DNA from: Prorocentrum cordatum
Lineage: Eukaryota > Sar > Dinophyceae > Prorocentrales > Prorocentraceae
Assembly (NCBI GenBank): GCA_963575745.1
Contig: CAUYUJ010007288.1
Coordinates: 1 to 47,739, forward strand
DNA length: 47,739 nt
Reading direction: 5' to 3'
Part shown: positions 1-9,715 of the stretch, one piece after another
Position numbering within the stretch: the first letter of the stretch is position 1
Layout: each line of letters begins with the position of its first letter
The notes under the pieces: generated by a model
What the model was told of the DNA's origin: nothing
The model's database searches: none
Seen by the model: the letters and a program-made list of their open reading frames with translations, nothing else
Position numbers and translations under genes: made by a program

Positions 1-47
1 GAAGACGAAGACGACGACTGACACGAACACTATTCAGTATCATACGA

Positions 48-653
48 AGTAGAAGAGGAGGCGGCGGAGGAGGAGAAGGAGGCGGAGGAGGCGGAGGAGG
101 AGGAGGCGGCGGCGGCGGAGGAGGAGTGAGTAGGAGGAGGAGGAGAAGAGGGAGGCGGAGGAGGAGGGGAAGAGGATGAGGAGGAGGTTGGAGGAGGAGG
201 AGGGAGGAGGAGGAGGAGGAGGAGGAGGATGGGGGAGGCGGAGAGCAAGGCGAGGGGAGGGAGGAGGGAGGAGGAGGGGAGGAGGAGGAGGAGGTGGAGG
301 AGGAGGACGAGGAGGGAGGAGGAGGAGGAGGAGGAGGAGGAGGAGGAGAGGAGGAGGAGGGGTATGAGGAGGCGAGGATGAGGAACAAAGGGGGAGGAGG
401 ACGAGGAGGAGGAGGAGGAGGAGGAGGAGGAGTGATGGGAGGAGGAGAGGAAGTGGACGAGCGGAGGCGGAGGTGGAGGCGGAGGCGGGGCCGGACGGCG
501 GCGGAGGAGGAGGAGGAGGAGGCGGTGGAGAGGAGGAGGAGGGAGGAGGAGGAGGGTGGAGGAGGAGGAGGAGGGAGGGGGAGGAGGAGGGGAGGAGGAG
601 TAGGTGGAGGGAGGAGGGGAGGAGGAGGAGGAGGAGGAGGAGGAGCGGAGGAC
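48..653 (+). repeat. (GGA)n polypurine array
   Basis: Almost uninterrupted purine tract built from GGA, GGGA and GGC variants. Every frame is open over long stretches and would encode only homopolymers (E/G/R, or S/P/L on the other strand), so no gene is called. It is the first of many such blocks in the window and could form triplex DNA or G-rich secondary structure. Confidence 0.95.
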
Positions 654-842
654 CTCCTCCGTCTTCTCCTCCTCCGCTGGTCCGCGCTTCCTTTTTTTTC
701 CCTCTTCCAGGAGAGACTCTAGACGGCAGTGCTTTGCCTTGCTTCGGTCCGCGCTTCGCGGTGCGGGGAGGACCGTGCACGCCATCGGCTACAATCCGAG
801 TGACTCGAAGCAGGGAGAGCACAAGCTGAACAATGAGATGAA
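654..842. other. short unique spacer, no gene seen
   Basis: Mixed-composition sequence between two purine arrays, starting with a short TCC tract that faces the GGA block. No motif, RNA or coding pattern recognised. Confidence 0.5.
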
Positions 843-957
843 CGAAGGCAAGGTAGGAGGAGGGAGGGAGGAGGAGGGAGGGTGGAGGGACGGGGGGGGA
901 GGGAGGAGGGAGGGAGGGAGGTCGGGAGGGAGGGAGGGAGGAGGGCTGCGAGGCCGC
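843..957 (+). repeat. (GGGA)n purine tract
   Basis: Tandem GGGA/GGA units, related to but distinct from the GGA block upstream. Confidence 0.85.
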
Positions 958-966
958 TGCCGCGGC

Positions 967-969
967 GCC

Positions 970-1026
<57 letters not shown>

Positions 1027-1140
1027 TCGTCGTTGTCGCTGCCGTCGTCGTCGCCGCCGCCGACGCCGCCTTCGTCGTCGTCGTCGTCGTCGCCACCGTC
1101 GCCGCCACTCTCGCCGTCGTCGTCGTCGCCGTCGTCGTGG
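967..1140 (+). repeat. (GTC)n trinucleotide array
   Basis: About 55 bp of pure GTC/CGT followed by GTC/GCC variants. On the minus strand it would encode poly-Asp or poly-Thr, which explains the long but meaningless open frames here. Confidence 0.9.
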
Positions 1141-1190
1141 TAGGAGGAGGAGGAGGAGGAGGAGGAGGAGGAGGAGGAGGAGGAGGAGGT
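1141..1190 (+). repeat. (GGA)n microsatellite
   Basis: Pure GGA repeats directly abutting the GTC array, an abrupt switch of trinucleotide motif. Confidence 0.95.
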
Positions 1191-1700
1191 CGACCAAGGC
1201 GATGCCGAGGAGGTCCGCGTCGCCAACTCCTGAACCATTCACCCTACGCGGAGCAGGTCCTCGGACTCCTCCCGCCCTCCTGCAGGGGTCCACTGCTGAC
1301 CAGTCGAGCTGGGTGCGGCCGTGGCGACGAGAGAAACTCCAGGAAAAAGTCCGAAGACCTACAAGACACTGGCCCTCTCTCCGACGGTGCATTGGTTTCG
1401 CGACGTGGGCCCCCCAGGGGTCTCGATCTGTTCCCAGGCCGGGCTTTTGAATCCCCAGCATTTTTTGACGGTCCTGAGGCCATGACGGCCTCCGGAGGCT
1501 GAAAACGTAGAAACATTGGCCGTCGAGATTTCTCTTGCGACGCAGGTGATGTGTTTGTTATGTGGATTCTAGAGGTCTTTTGCTTCCTGCGTCTGTGTTT
1601 GTTTTCTCTTTAAGGGCCATTTTTGAATTTGAGGGTGTATTCTTTCTCCTGGTCATTTTTTTTCTGGGGCCTGCCGCGTGGAAAATCTTCAAACAATCCC
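1191..1700. other. unique sequence, no gene seen
   Basis: GC-rich first half and more AT-rich second half (1530-1700). Open frames are short and show no recognisable protein. Nothing else supported. Confidence 0.5.
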
Positions 1701-2040
1701 CATTGACGGACTGGTTGCTCGGTGAGTTGGTTGGCTGATTGGCTCGCCGATTGCCAGGTCAAACGGATTTTATTCGGGAGGTTGGTTTGTTGGTTGGCGG
1801 GTTGGTTGGTTGGTTGGTTGGCTGGTTGTCAAATTGGCTGCTTGGTCGGGTTTCCGTTTGCCTGGGAATGGTTGGTCTATTGGTCGGTTGGTTGGCTCAT
1901 TGTACGAACTTTTTTTTACCGGGAGCGGTTGGTTGTTTGGTTGCTCGGTTGGTTGGCTGGTTGGTTGGTGGAGTGGTTGGCTGGTTTGCTGGTTGGGTGG
2001 CTGGGTGGCAGGTTGCCCGCTTGACCGGGTGGTTGGCCCG
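1701..2040 (+). repeat. (TTGG)n-rich tract
   Basis: Repeated GGTTGGTTGG and GGTTGGCTGG units, about 340 bp. Runs of GG separated by TT have two-quartet G-quadruplex potential on the plus strand. A smaller related tract lies near 3038-3100. Confidence 0.85.
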
Positions 2041-2165
2041 TTCTCCCCTCCGCTCCCCATCCCCTCCTCCCTCCTCACTCCTCTTCCTTCCCCCACCTCT
2101 TCTCTGCACCTGGACCTTCCACCCTTCTGCTTCATCTCTGTCCTCCTCATCCTACTCCCCCTCGA
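2041..2165 (+). repeat. pyrimidine-rich tract
   Basis: CT-rich low-complexity DNA separating the TTGG tract from the CAATG tract. Confidence 0.7.
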
Positions 2166-2372
2166 ACGCAGTTTGCTGCAATGCAATCGATTGCAACTGA
2201 ACTGTAAGCGCAGTGCAACGCAATGCAATGCAATGCAACGCAAGGCAGCGAATTGTAATGCAACAGGGTGCAATGCAGCGCAACACAATGCAATGCAATT
2301 CAATTCAATTCAATGCAATACAATACAACGCAACGCAACGCAATGCAATGCACTGCAATGCAATGCGCTTTA
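2166..2372 (+). repeat. CAATG pentanucleotide array
   Basis: Degenerate tandem CAATG/CAACG/CAATT pentamers, about 200 bp, with TGCAATGCAA as the recurring 10-mer. A similar motif with a 10-bp unit returns at 8721-8822. Confidence 0.9.
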
Positions 2373-2382
2373 ACGGAATGTG

Positions 2383-2722
2383 CGTCTCGTCACATGACAG
2401 CGCCGCGGGGTTTGGCGGGCGAGAAAGACCTACTGCGCTCCACTCGTCACGTGGCTGCGCCGCGGAGGCCCAGGCACATATTATTCCAGTCTACTCGCCA
2501 CTTGGCACCGCTTGGCGGGGGCGGAAGCATACAATCCCACCACATCTGGCACGTGGTTACGCCGCTGTGGGCGGGACACAAATACTCACTCCACTCAACT
2601 TGCCACGTGGCAGCGCCTGGAGGCGCGAAGGAACGGTGTTCCGTCCATTCTTACTTCTCACGTGGCAGCACTGTTGGGGCCGACAACAAACTTCCACTCC
2701 ATTATGCCACGAGGTCGACGGC
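2383..2722 (+). repeat. 52-bp minisatellite with G-box core
   Basis: Six to seven diverged tandem units of about 52 bp, starting near 2383, 2438, 2490, 2541, 2592, 2645 and 2697. Each carries a core like CACGTGGCAGCGCC; CACGTG is intact in most units. Two further partial copies lie at about 3139-3205. Confidence 0.75.
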
Positions 2723-2955
2723 GAGGACGACGACGAGAACGACGACGACGAGGGCCAGGGAGGCGAACAAACATTCTATCCCGTCCTCCTCCTCGTCCTT
2801 CTCCCTTCCCCTTTCCTCCTCCCTCCTCCACCTCCCCCCCTTCTTTCCTCCCCCTTCCTTCCTTCTCCCCCTCCCCTCCTCCCCCCCCGCTCCTCACTCC
2901 TCCTTCTCTACCTTTCTCCCTTCTCCTCCCTCCTATCCTCCCCCTCGCCCGCATG
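2723..2955 (+). repeat. pyrimidine-rich (TCC)n-like tract
   Basis: C/T-only low-complexity sequence from about 2785 after a short GAC-repeat stretch. No gene. Confidence 0.8.
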
Positions 2956-3344
2956 GTACTGACTGCAAGTTAATGCACTGCACATGCAAGGCAAACAGAA
3001 CGCAGTGCAAGCCACTGCAGCGCAACGGGATCGCTGGTCGGCAGGTTGGTTGGCTGGTGTCTGGTCGGTTGGCAGGCTGGTTGGCCAGTCGGTTGAGCGG
3101 CCGCCGCGTGGCGACGGCTGGGTGGGCGACAGCATACCGTTCCCCTCCGCTCGTCGCGTGGCAGCGCCGCAAGGGGGGGGCACGTGGCAGCGCCTGCTGC
3201 TCCACGGTCGTCGCCGAGGTGCGCGGCGGCGCCGGGGTCTGCGGGTGCGTCGTGCTCCGCTGCCTCGCTCTGTCCTCTCTCGGCCTCGAGTCTGGACCCC
3301 CCCCTTCACTCGGCGGTGGATAGGACTGGTCCTAAACCCTCTTC
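2956..3344. other. mixed repeats, no gene seen
   Basis: Contains a few TGCAA pentamers, a short TTGG tract (about 3038-3100) and two stray copies of the 52-bp G-box unit (about 3139-3205). No convincing coding sequence. Confidence 0.6.
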
Positions 3345-3415
3345 CGCCCCCTCCCCCCGCTCCCCCTCCTCCTCCTCCTCCACCTCCACCTGCTCCTCCT
3401 CCTCCTATTCCGCGT
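3345..3415 (+). repeat. (TCC)n tract
   Basis: Pyrimidine trinucleotide repeat with interruptions. Confidence 0.85.
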
Positions 3416-3779
3416 CCGCGGCGGGAAACAGTACGTAGTTACCCCCGGATGACGGAACCCCAGTCCTTCAAGAAGGCCTCCGAACAAATAATTCGTGACC
3501 CCGTATTGGGGGTTCTAAAGACTTCTCAAGGATCAAGGTTATCGTGGGCCCCTGGAGGTCGAGGATGTCGAGCTGGTAGCCGGCGTCGGGCCCCGACGGT
3601 GGGCTGTTGCACGGTGGGGGCGAAGGCCGTTCGGTGCCAGGCCCCGCGGGGGTGTGGGCTCTGGCGCGTGCGGCACGCAGTGTGCGCCGTGGAGGCGAAG
3701 GCTGTGCCGTGTGAGCCACGTGGTGTGTGAGCGCGGTGGGCGTGGCCTCCCTCCTCTGACGGGATTTGGGACCTCGGGG
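3416..3779. other. GC-rich spacer, no gene seen
   Basis: Contains two weakly similar segments around 3610-3750 sharing GGCGAAGGC. No recognisable gene. Confidence 0.4.
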
Positions 3780-3865
3780 GATGGAGAGAGGGGGAGGAGG
3801 GGGAGGAGGAGGGGGAGGAGGAGGAGGAGGAGGAGGAGGAGGAGGAGGAGGAGGAGGAGGAGGCG
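3780..3865 (+). repeat. (GGA)n array
   Basis: Pure GGA/GGGGA repeat. Confidence 0.95.
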
Positions 3866-4650
3866 GACGCTGTGCGGTCGGTGGCGTGGGCGATGCCGTG
3901 CAGGCTGCGTGCTGCAGGCCGTGCGGCGCCAGCTGCGCGCACGGGGGCGCCCGCGAGCGCCCCACCGGGTGGCACAGGGCGGCTGCGCGGCGCGGCCTCG
4001 GCGGACCCCCCCCCGCGCGCGGAGCGGCCGCGGGTCGGGCGGCGGGCGGCAGCGCGGCGCAGGCCTCGGCAGGCCCACCCAGCGTGTGGCGCAGGCCCTG
4101 CCTTGGCATCGCTCGGGCGTGTGCATTTTTCCTTCGGCGAGGGCCATCGAGGAGCATCCCTGATCTCTTGGCGAAAAAAGCCACGCACGAAACCAACAAA
4201 AAAAACACAGGGACTGGACGTCCGAGCGATGGCCAGCTGCGGACCCCGCCCAGCGCGCGGGGGGCGCCCACGAGGGGCCACGGGGCGGCACGCACGACCG
4301 CGCGGCGCGGCCGCGGCGGGCCCGCGCAGCGCACGGGGCGCCCACGAGCGCCCGCAGGGCTGCACGGGGCCGCCGCGTGGAAGATCCTCGGCGGGCCCGT
4401 GCGATCACTCGAGGGGTCGAGGCGCGAGCCCCCCAAGCGCATGCACTGTTTTTCAGAACGTTGCCATCGAGAGTTCCTGGCGACGCCAGGAGCTGGAAGG
4501 TCGGATGGCGTCTGGCTCCCCGTGCCGGGTCTGTTCCCTGGCGTGGTGCCCCGCAGGCATCGAGGACGTCGGCAGCGTCATCCTGTTCCTGCTGCCCGCC
4601 ATGGCGCTCGTGGAGTCCATCGATCATTTTGAAGGCGTTGTCCCTCTTGC
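3866..4650. other. very GC-rich region with scattered repeats
   Basis: No gene recognised. A motif resembling GCGCACGGGGCGCCCACGAG recurs near 3936, 4249 and 4325, which suggests old tandem duplication. Open frames in several phases are the expected product of the GC content. Confidence 0.5.
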
Positions 4651-4735
4651 TTTCCATCTCTCTCTCTCTCTCTGTGTCTCTCCCTCTCTCTCTCCCTCGC
4701 TCTCTCTCGCTCTCTCCTCTTCTCGCTCGATCTTA
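4651..4735 (+). repeat. (TC)n tract
   Basis: Dinucleotide CT/TC repeat with CTCG interruptions. Confidence 0.9.
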
Positions 4736-4794
4736 TCCACCAGTCCCTACCACTCTGCATTCGCATGCCTTCGCCATGAAGGAACCTGGTCCTG

Positions 4795-5516
4795 AGGGAA
4801 GGGGCCTTGGGTGTTTTCGCAGTTTTCGGGATCTTGGGGGCCTGGAGTATGCCCCGGGGCCGTCGACAAAAACGGCTCGGGGTGCAGGCTTGGCCCTGGA
4901 CGAAGGCCTTGCAAGGGGGTCCAGGACCCGTTTCCTTCATGCCTGTGGCCTCCACGTGGTGCCGTCTTGGTGGCGTCTTGGGCCGTCTTGGTGGCCTCTT
5001 GGGCCGTCTTTGGGCCCTCATGTGCTGTGTGGGGGCCCTTCTCTTGGCCCGTCTTGAGAGGCCCTCTATCCCTCCATGATGCGTTCGTCCCGGGTCTAGG
5101 GGGGGATTATGCAGAGGGAGCAAGCTTGTCTGGAGACCCACACGGGTCAGCGGATCTGGAGGCAACGTGTCTTTTGTATTGTTTGCTGGCAGGAAAGTCA
5201 TGGGGATCTTGGACCGCTCTTGGATCCTGTTCTGGGCGATTTTGGGCGCCCTTGGATCCGTATTGGGGCTGGTTTGGGCGGATGGTTTCGTCTCATCTAT
5301 GGCATTCCCTCTTCGGGCGGAACACAGGGATATTCCGTCCGTGCTTCCCCATGTGGGCTCTCTTTGGAGTTGTATGTGGGTCCTCTTGGGCCGTCCTGGG
5401 CGCCCCTGGGGGGCCGTCTCGGAGTCCTCTTCGGCCGCCTGGGGGCCCTCTTCGGATCCTCTCGGGCCGTCTTGGGGCGGTCTTGGGGGCCTCCTGGGCC
5501 GTCTTTGAGCGTCGTA
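4795..5516 (+). repeat. CTTGG phased array, block 1
   Basis: Irregular array of units beginning CTTGG or CTGGG followed by GCC/GGC and a T-rich end. In 5385-5516 consecutive units measure about 10, 11, 11, 10, 11, 11, 10 and 10 bp. Dense sub-blocks are 4968-5062, 5200-5285 and 5385-5516. The open frames it creates (Leu-Gly-Arg-rich) drift between phases, so it is not treated as coding. Confidence 0.75.
5044..5165 (+). repeat. dispersed repeat R5/R7, copy 1
   Basis: Shares CCTCTATCC, ATGATGCGTTCG, GAGACCCACA and GCGGAT in the same order with 7330-7465. Both copies follow a CTTGG array, so array and tail may have been duplicated together. Confidence 0.65.
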
Positions 5517-5720
5517 AGGAGCCCCGCCAATCAGAGGAAGGACAGGTCAGCGTTTTGTACACAACGCACGGCGGATCTGAAAAGCAGTGGGGGGAAATCG
5601 AACCAGGCGCGCAACGCATGGGCAACCGTAGCGGAGGGTGATGAAGCGACGAGGTATGGAGGCAGTCGGGCCGGCGAAGGAGCGGGCGGCGAGGAGGGGC
5701 CGAAGAAGAGTCGGACCCGC
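5517..5720. other. spacer, no gene seen
   Basis: Unique sequence between the CTTGG array and a TCC array. No recognisable gene. Confidence 0.4.
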
Positions 5721-5860
5721 CTCCTCCTCCTCCTCCTCCTCCTCCTCCTCCTCCTCTTCCCTCTCCTCCTCCTCCTCCTCCTCCTCCTCCTCCTCCTCCC
5801 CCTCCTCCTCCTCCTCCTCCTCCTCCTCCTCCTCTTCCCTCTCCTCCTCCTCCTCTGCAG
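5721..5860 (+). repeat. (TCC)n array
   Basis: Pyrimidine trinucleotide repeat with two matching CTCTTCCCTCTCC interruptions, suggesting internal duplication of the array. Confidence 0.95.
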
Positions 5861-6102
5861 GTGAAGGCGGAACAGACGTCGCGCAGTGGCAGCGCGAAAC
5901 GGCGCGAGAGCGTCGGCACAGTAGGGTATTTCGCACGAGCAGCGCCAGCCACACGCGCGGTGTGCGCAGACTGCGCGGACCTCTCTTCCACGGCGCGCAG
6001 TTGGCAAGCGTGCTGGTGCAGTGGCACGCGCTAGGAGATGCCGACGTCGGCGTGCTCCGCGATTGGCGGCAGAATCGCGCGCGCGCCCCAAAAGACGGCA
6101 CC
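5861..6102. other. unique sequence, no gene seen
   Basis: GC-rich, with a short (CG)n run near 6080. No gene recognised. Confidence 0.4.
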
Positions 6103-6109
6103 CAGAAGT

Positions 6110-6284
6110 TCACCAGCCACCAAACCATCCCGACCCAACCCGAAGGTCCAAATGTATCCTCGATTTCCAGTGGGGGGGGGGGTCGGGGAACATTAAAAAA
6201 CACATGGAACCCGTGCCCCCCCCAACCCGAAATTCGGGTCAAATTCGGGTCTTCGGGTTGGGTTGGGGTGGTCTTGTAGGTAGT
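6110..6284. mobile_element. small inverted-repeat element (MITE-like)
   Basis: The two ends are imperfect inverted repeats of about 29 bp: CGACCCAACCCGAAG on the left pairs with CTTCGGGTTGGGTTGG on the right. The element is bracketed by the 7-bp direct repeat CAGAAGT (6103-6109 and 6285-6291), consistent with a target-site duplication. The centre contains a second palindrome around AACCCGAAATTCGGGT. There is no coding capacity; class unknown. Confidence 0.5.
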
Positions 6285-6454
6285 CAGAAGTGCAAGTCAT
6301 GCCACGGATGGTGCCCGTTCGGCTGGCCCGTCGGGGGATCGGAGCCCGCAAGCGGCGCTGCACGTGCCGCCGTGCCGCGGAACAAAAAAAAGGGGGCCAG
6401 GATGGGGACAGCGCAGGAGGGATGACGAGGATGATGAGAAGGTGAAGGATGGAA

Positions 6455-6640
6455 AGGAGGAGGGAGGAGGAGGAGGAGGAGGAGGAGGAGGAGGAGGAGG
6501 AGGAGGAGGAGGAGGAGGAGGAGGAGGAGGAGGAGGAGGGGGAAGGGTAGGAGGAGATGGATGAGGAGGAGGAGGAGGAGGAGGAGGAGGAGGAGGAGGA
6601 GGAGGGGGAGGGGGAGGGGGAGGGGGAGGACGGGGGCGAT
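6455..6640 (+). repeat. (GGA)n array
   Basis: GGA repeats with a GGGGA section at the 3' end. Confidence 0.95.
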
Positions 6641-6719
6641 GGAGGAGCAGGAAGAGGAAACGTGTTCGTGCAGAACTATCGAATCACTTTCGTCCCATCC
6701 CGCCACCGTGTCTGGATTG

Positions 6720-7345
6720 TGGGTCCGAGTCTCATGGATGTTTCTTGGGGTCTCTTCGGATTGCCTTGGGAAGCTTGCTGGGGAGGTAGCACTTGGGGGG
6801 TCCTCCAGAGCCACGGGGGAGCCTCGTGGAAGCAGTTTTGGAGCCTCTTGGGGTCGTTTTGGGGCCTCGTTGGCGCGTCTTAGGGACCTCTTGAGGGTTT
6901 CTTGGGGCTTCTTGAGGGCCTCTCGGGGCGTCCTGGGTGCATCTTACGTAGGGCGGGCGGCTCGAATGGTCGGTTGGGGCTTCCGCTCACGAGCCCCTCT
7001 TGGGGCCGTCTTGGGGCTCTGGGGCCGTCTTGGGTTTTTTTGTTCGGCAGTCTTGGGGCTTTCTGGGGCCGTCTTGGGGCGGGACGCTCTTGGGTCGTCC
7101 TGGGGCGGTCTTCGGTCGTCTTCAACGCCGTGAAGGCCGAACGGCGCAAATACTAAACATGCACGCTTTCCCAAGGGAATTTGATGGTCTTGGGGGCTTC
7201 TTGAGGCGTCTTGGAGGCCTCTTGGGCCGTCTGGAAGCCATCTTCGGCGTCTTTGACCGTTCGCTCGGCCATGCAGAGCTCTCTTGAACCGTCTTGGGAA
7301 TCTGTTGGAGTTCTCTTGACCCGTCTTGGGGGCCCTCTATCCGCC
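6720..7345 (+). repeat. CTTGG phased array, block 2
   Basis: Same irregular CTTGGGGCC/CTTGAGG array as at 4795-5516. Successive units in 6840-6950 measure roughly 11, 11, 10, 11, 11, 10, 11, 10 and 11 bp. A short non-array interruption lies at about 7126-7185. Confidence 0.75.
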
Positions 7346-7465
7346 CATGATGCGTTCGCGCCGTGCGAAGGGGCGGGGTCAAATTGCTGGTTTGGGGTCC
7401 CGGGGGAAACTGGGGGGGAAGACTGTGACACGCCGGGAGACCCACAAGGGGTCGGCGGATTCCAA
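7330..7465 (+). repeat. dispersed repeat R5/R7, copy 2
   Basis: Homologous to 5044-5165: shared CCTCTATCC, ATGATGCGTTCG, GAGACCCACA and GCGGAT blocks in the same order. Confidence 0.65.
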
Positions 7466-8720
7466 TGTGTATTTGGATTTGCTCCGTGCAGCAGGACTTG
7501 GGTCCTGTGGACTTCGCTCAGAAACCTGAGTGCGTGAGGTGCTGATTTTCTGCTCGAGGACTTCTGGCTTGTGCGTGCCGATGTATGTAGGGAGTCGGAT
7601 TTGAATGGGTTCTGCGTCCCAATGGGCAGTACACTCGGGTTCGAGGTATGCTGTGTTCTATTGCCATGTGACGGGTTGTGACGGCACCAAACAAATGAAG
7701 GCCCTTCAGGTTTCGCGATCGTCACCCACATTATCGAGAAGGGGATGTCAGGCAATCGAGAGATGCTCATCCCCATCATAAGTGTCCTCACGTTCTTCTT
7801 GAGCTCGGTCCTCTTCGCATTTTTCTGTGTCTGCTGATATGTGCCATCTCTCTGTCGAGCCAGCCCTTCTCAGTTGTGTTGTGTGCCTACTCGCTGTCTG
7901 TTTTTTTGCTAACCTGGTAGGGGGCAAGGACGCGCTTCTCTGGACTTGCAGCGCACGTGTGCCCCCCTCCTCCGATACCATTAAACCTTCCAGGCCACAC
8001 GTCTCCATCCCGACATCTTCGGAGATGCCTCGCCCATGCGTTGATTGAGCTCGCGTCAAAACCCTCATACGACTAACGCATAATTTCTCCATCGCCCGTT
8101 TGCCCGCTGTCTCTCTCGAGGCTCCCTGCACCCTGGCAGTAGAGAGGGCTGGTGACAAATCCATTAGGTTCGCTCTCCTCACTGTGTTGGCCCTTTCAGC
8201 TACGCGATTTCAAACTGATGTGTACGTTTTGTTCCCGAGAGATGACGTCGCAAGACAATTTGTCTTCGAAGGTGTTCTGATCCTCACGGGTACGCCGCTC
8301 TGCTGAAAGCTACACCACGTTGTGAACGTGTCAGTGGGACTATCTCGTGGCCTTCGCGGTGATCTGGTGACTTTTGGGAGCGGGGGGACAGGAGTGCAGG
8401 AGGGGGATTGGGGGGCGAGGAGGGGGATTGGGGGTGGCGAGGGGGGTAGGAATGTGAGGGAAGGGGCTGGGGACGGGTGAGGACACCAGGGGACGTGTTG
8501 CGGCAGGGCAGGCTGTCAATTTGTCTCGGAGAGTTTCGTATTTTTGCTTCCGAATGAAATCGCGCTGCTCCTCAAGTACGCGGGTGTATCTTCCAACCAT
8601 GTACATGCATCCATATGTTCCGCAGTTTTTCTTTCGAGTTGGTTCGAGATACTTGGCTAATGGTTGGTGTCCCGGGGGTTATTTTGCCCGTTGCTCGGAG
8701 GTTCCCCGGGTTCCCCGGGT
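7466..8720. other. unique sequence, no gene seen
   Basis: The largest stretch of ordinary-looking DNA in the first 10 kb, with a lower GC content than its surroundings. Open frames (at most about 145 codons) show no recognisable domain. A G-rich tract lies at 8380-8500. Confidence 0.5.
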
Positions 8721-8822
8721 GCTTCATGCCAAGCAATGCCAAGCAATGCCAAGCATTGCTGAGCAATGCCACGCAATGCCAAGCAATACCAAGCAGTGCA
8801 AAGCAATGCAAAGCACTGCGCC
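8721..8822 (+). repeat. 10-bp CAAGCAATGC array
   Basis: About ten tandem copies of a CAAGCAATGC-type decamer, decaying at the 3' end. Related to the CAATG array at 2166-2372. Confidence 0.9.
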
Positions 8823-9195
8823 CATGCAATGGGAAGCTTTCGCCTACTTGGGGTTGCGCTGGGCTCATTACGGTAGGTTTGCGTCCTGTCGACCGGCGGC
8901 GACCCCGCCGCGGGCGTTCCAGGTTGAAAGCCGCCAACGGCCCAGAATCGGCCTACGTGGAACGATCGGGCGATCGGAAAGCCGCCGATCGTTCAAGGCT
9001 GAACGATCCACGCGGTGTCAGAAACCAATGCCGGTGTCGTCACGACGCGAACCTGCCGTCCGTGTGTTCGCTCGCGCGTGCTCCTCTTCTGGCCGCGCGC
9101 CCTCCGCCCCTTCCCCCCGTTCCTGCGAACTGTGGCACAGCTCGCTCCGGCGGCACCCCCGCTTGGGCCTTTGCGCTGGCGCAGACGACCCCTGC
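8823..9195. other. unique sequence with a small palindrome
   Basis: CGATCGGGCGATCGG and GCCGCCGATCG near 8960-8990 form short palindromes. No gene recognised. Confidence 0.4.
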
Positions 9196-9355
9196 GTTTA
9201 CCAGCCTGGAACATATCCCCATCCCTAAGCTGGGCACCTCCTCATCACGATGCCAATCTTAGGGATTCCCTTCGTTTTTCGGGGCGCCTCCCTCAGATTG
9301 TCCTCGCCTTCTGGCGTGTCGATCTTAGGGATAGGGCTACGTTCGAGGCTGGTAA
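9196..9355 (+). mobile_element. MITE-like element M9, copy 1
   Basis: About 160 bp with terminal inverted repeats: TTACCAGCC at the left and GGCTGGTAA at the right, extending into related GAACATATCCCCATCC and GGGATAGGGCTACGTTC segments. The reverse complement of 9559-9715 aligns along its whole length (shared inner blocks GGGCA, CTCATCACGATG, ATTGTC, TGGCGTGTC). CCTGC flanks both ends (9191-9195 and 9356-9360) and may be a target duplication. Non-coding. Confidence 0.65.
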
Positions 9356-9558
9356 CCTGCTTCGCCGCCGACGCAACCAGTTGGCTCGCGCGTGCGCTTC
9401 TGCTTCTGGAGCGCCAGCCGTGTTTTCTCGTGGCCTCCGCGTGTGCGCGGCCGCCCGCGGAGGCGCGCGCGCGTGCGGCCAGCATCTCGCAAGCTCAGAC
9501 CGAGGTCGGCGGGCGTGCGTGCGTCGTCGAGGGCTCTCGGCGTGCGCGCCCCTTGATC

Positions 9559-9715
9559 ACCAGCCTCGAACTTATCCCTATCCTTGAGATTGACACGCCA
9601 AAAGGAGATGACAATCGTAGGGGTACGCCCTCAGAAGCTGAGGAAATCCCCTAAGATCACCATCGTGATGAGGCGATGCCCAACAGAGGGATAGGGATAT
9701 GTTCCCGGCTGGTAA
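9559..9715 (-). mobile_element. MITE-like element M9, copy 2 (inverted)
   Basis: Second copy of the element at 9196-9355 in the opposite orientation, with the same terminal inverted repeats (ACCAGCC and GGCTGGTAAC). The two copies lie about 200 bp apart. No clear target duplication was found around this copy. Confidence 0.65.

Noticed and set aside
30-1502. Long open frames on both strands over the first 1.5 kb
   Set aside because: They encode only homopolymer runs from GGA and GTC repeats, with no composition typical of folded proteins.
4811-5864. Leu/Gly/Arg-rich frames of over 250 codons in CTTGG arrays
   Set aside because: The 10/11-bp unit drifts through all three phases; no single frame is maintained by selection.
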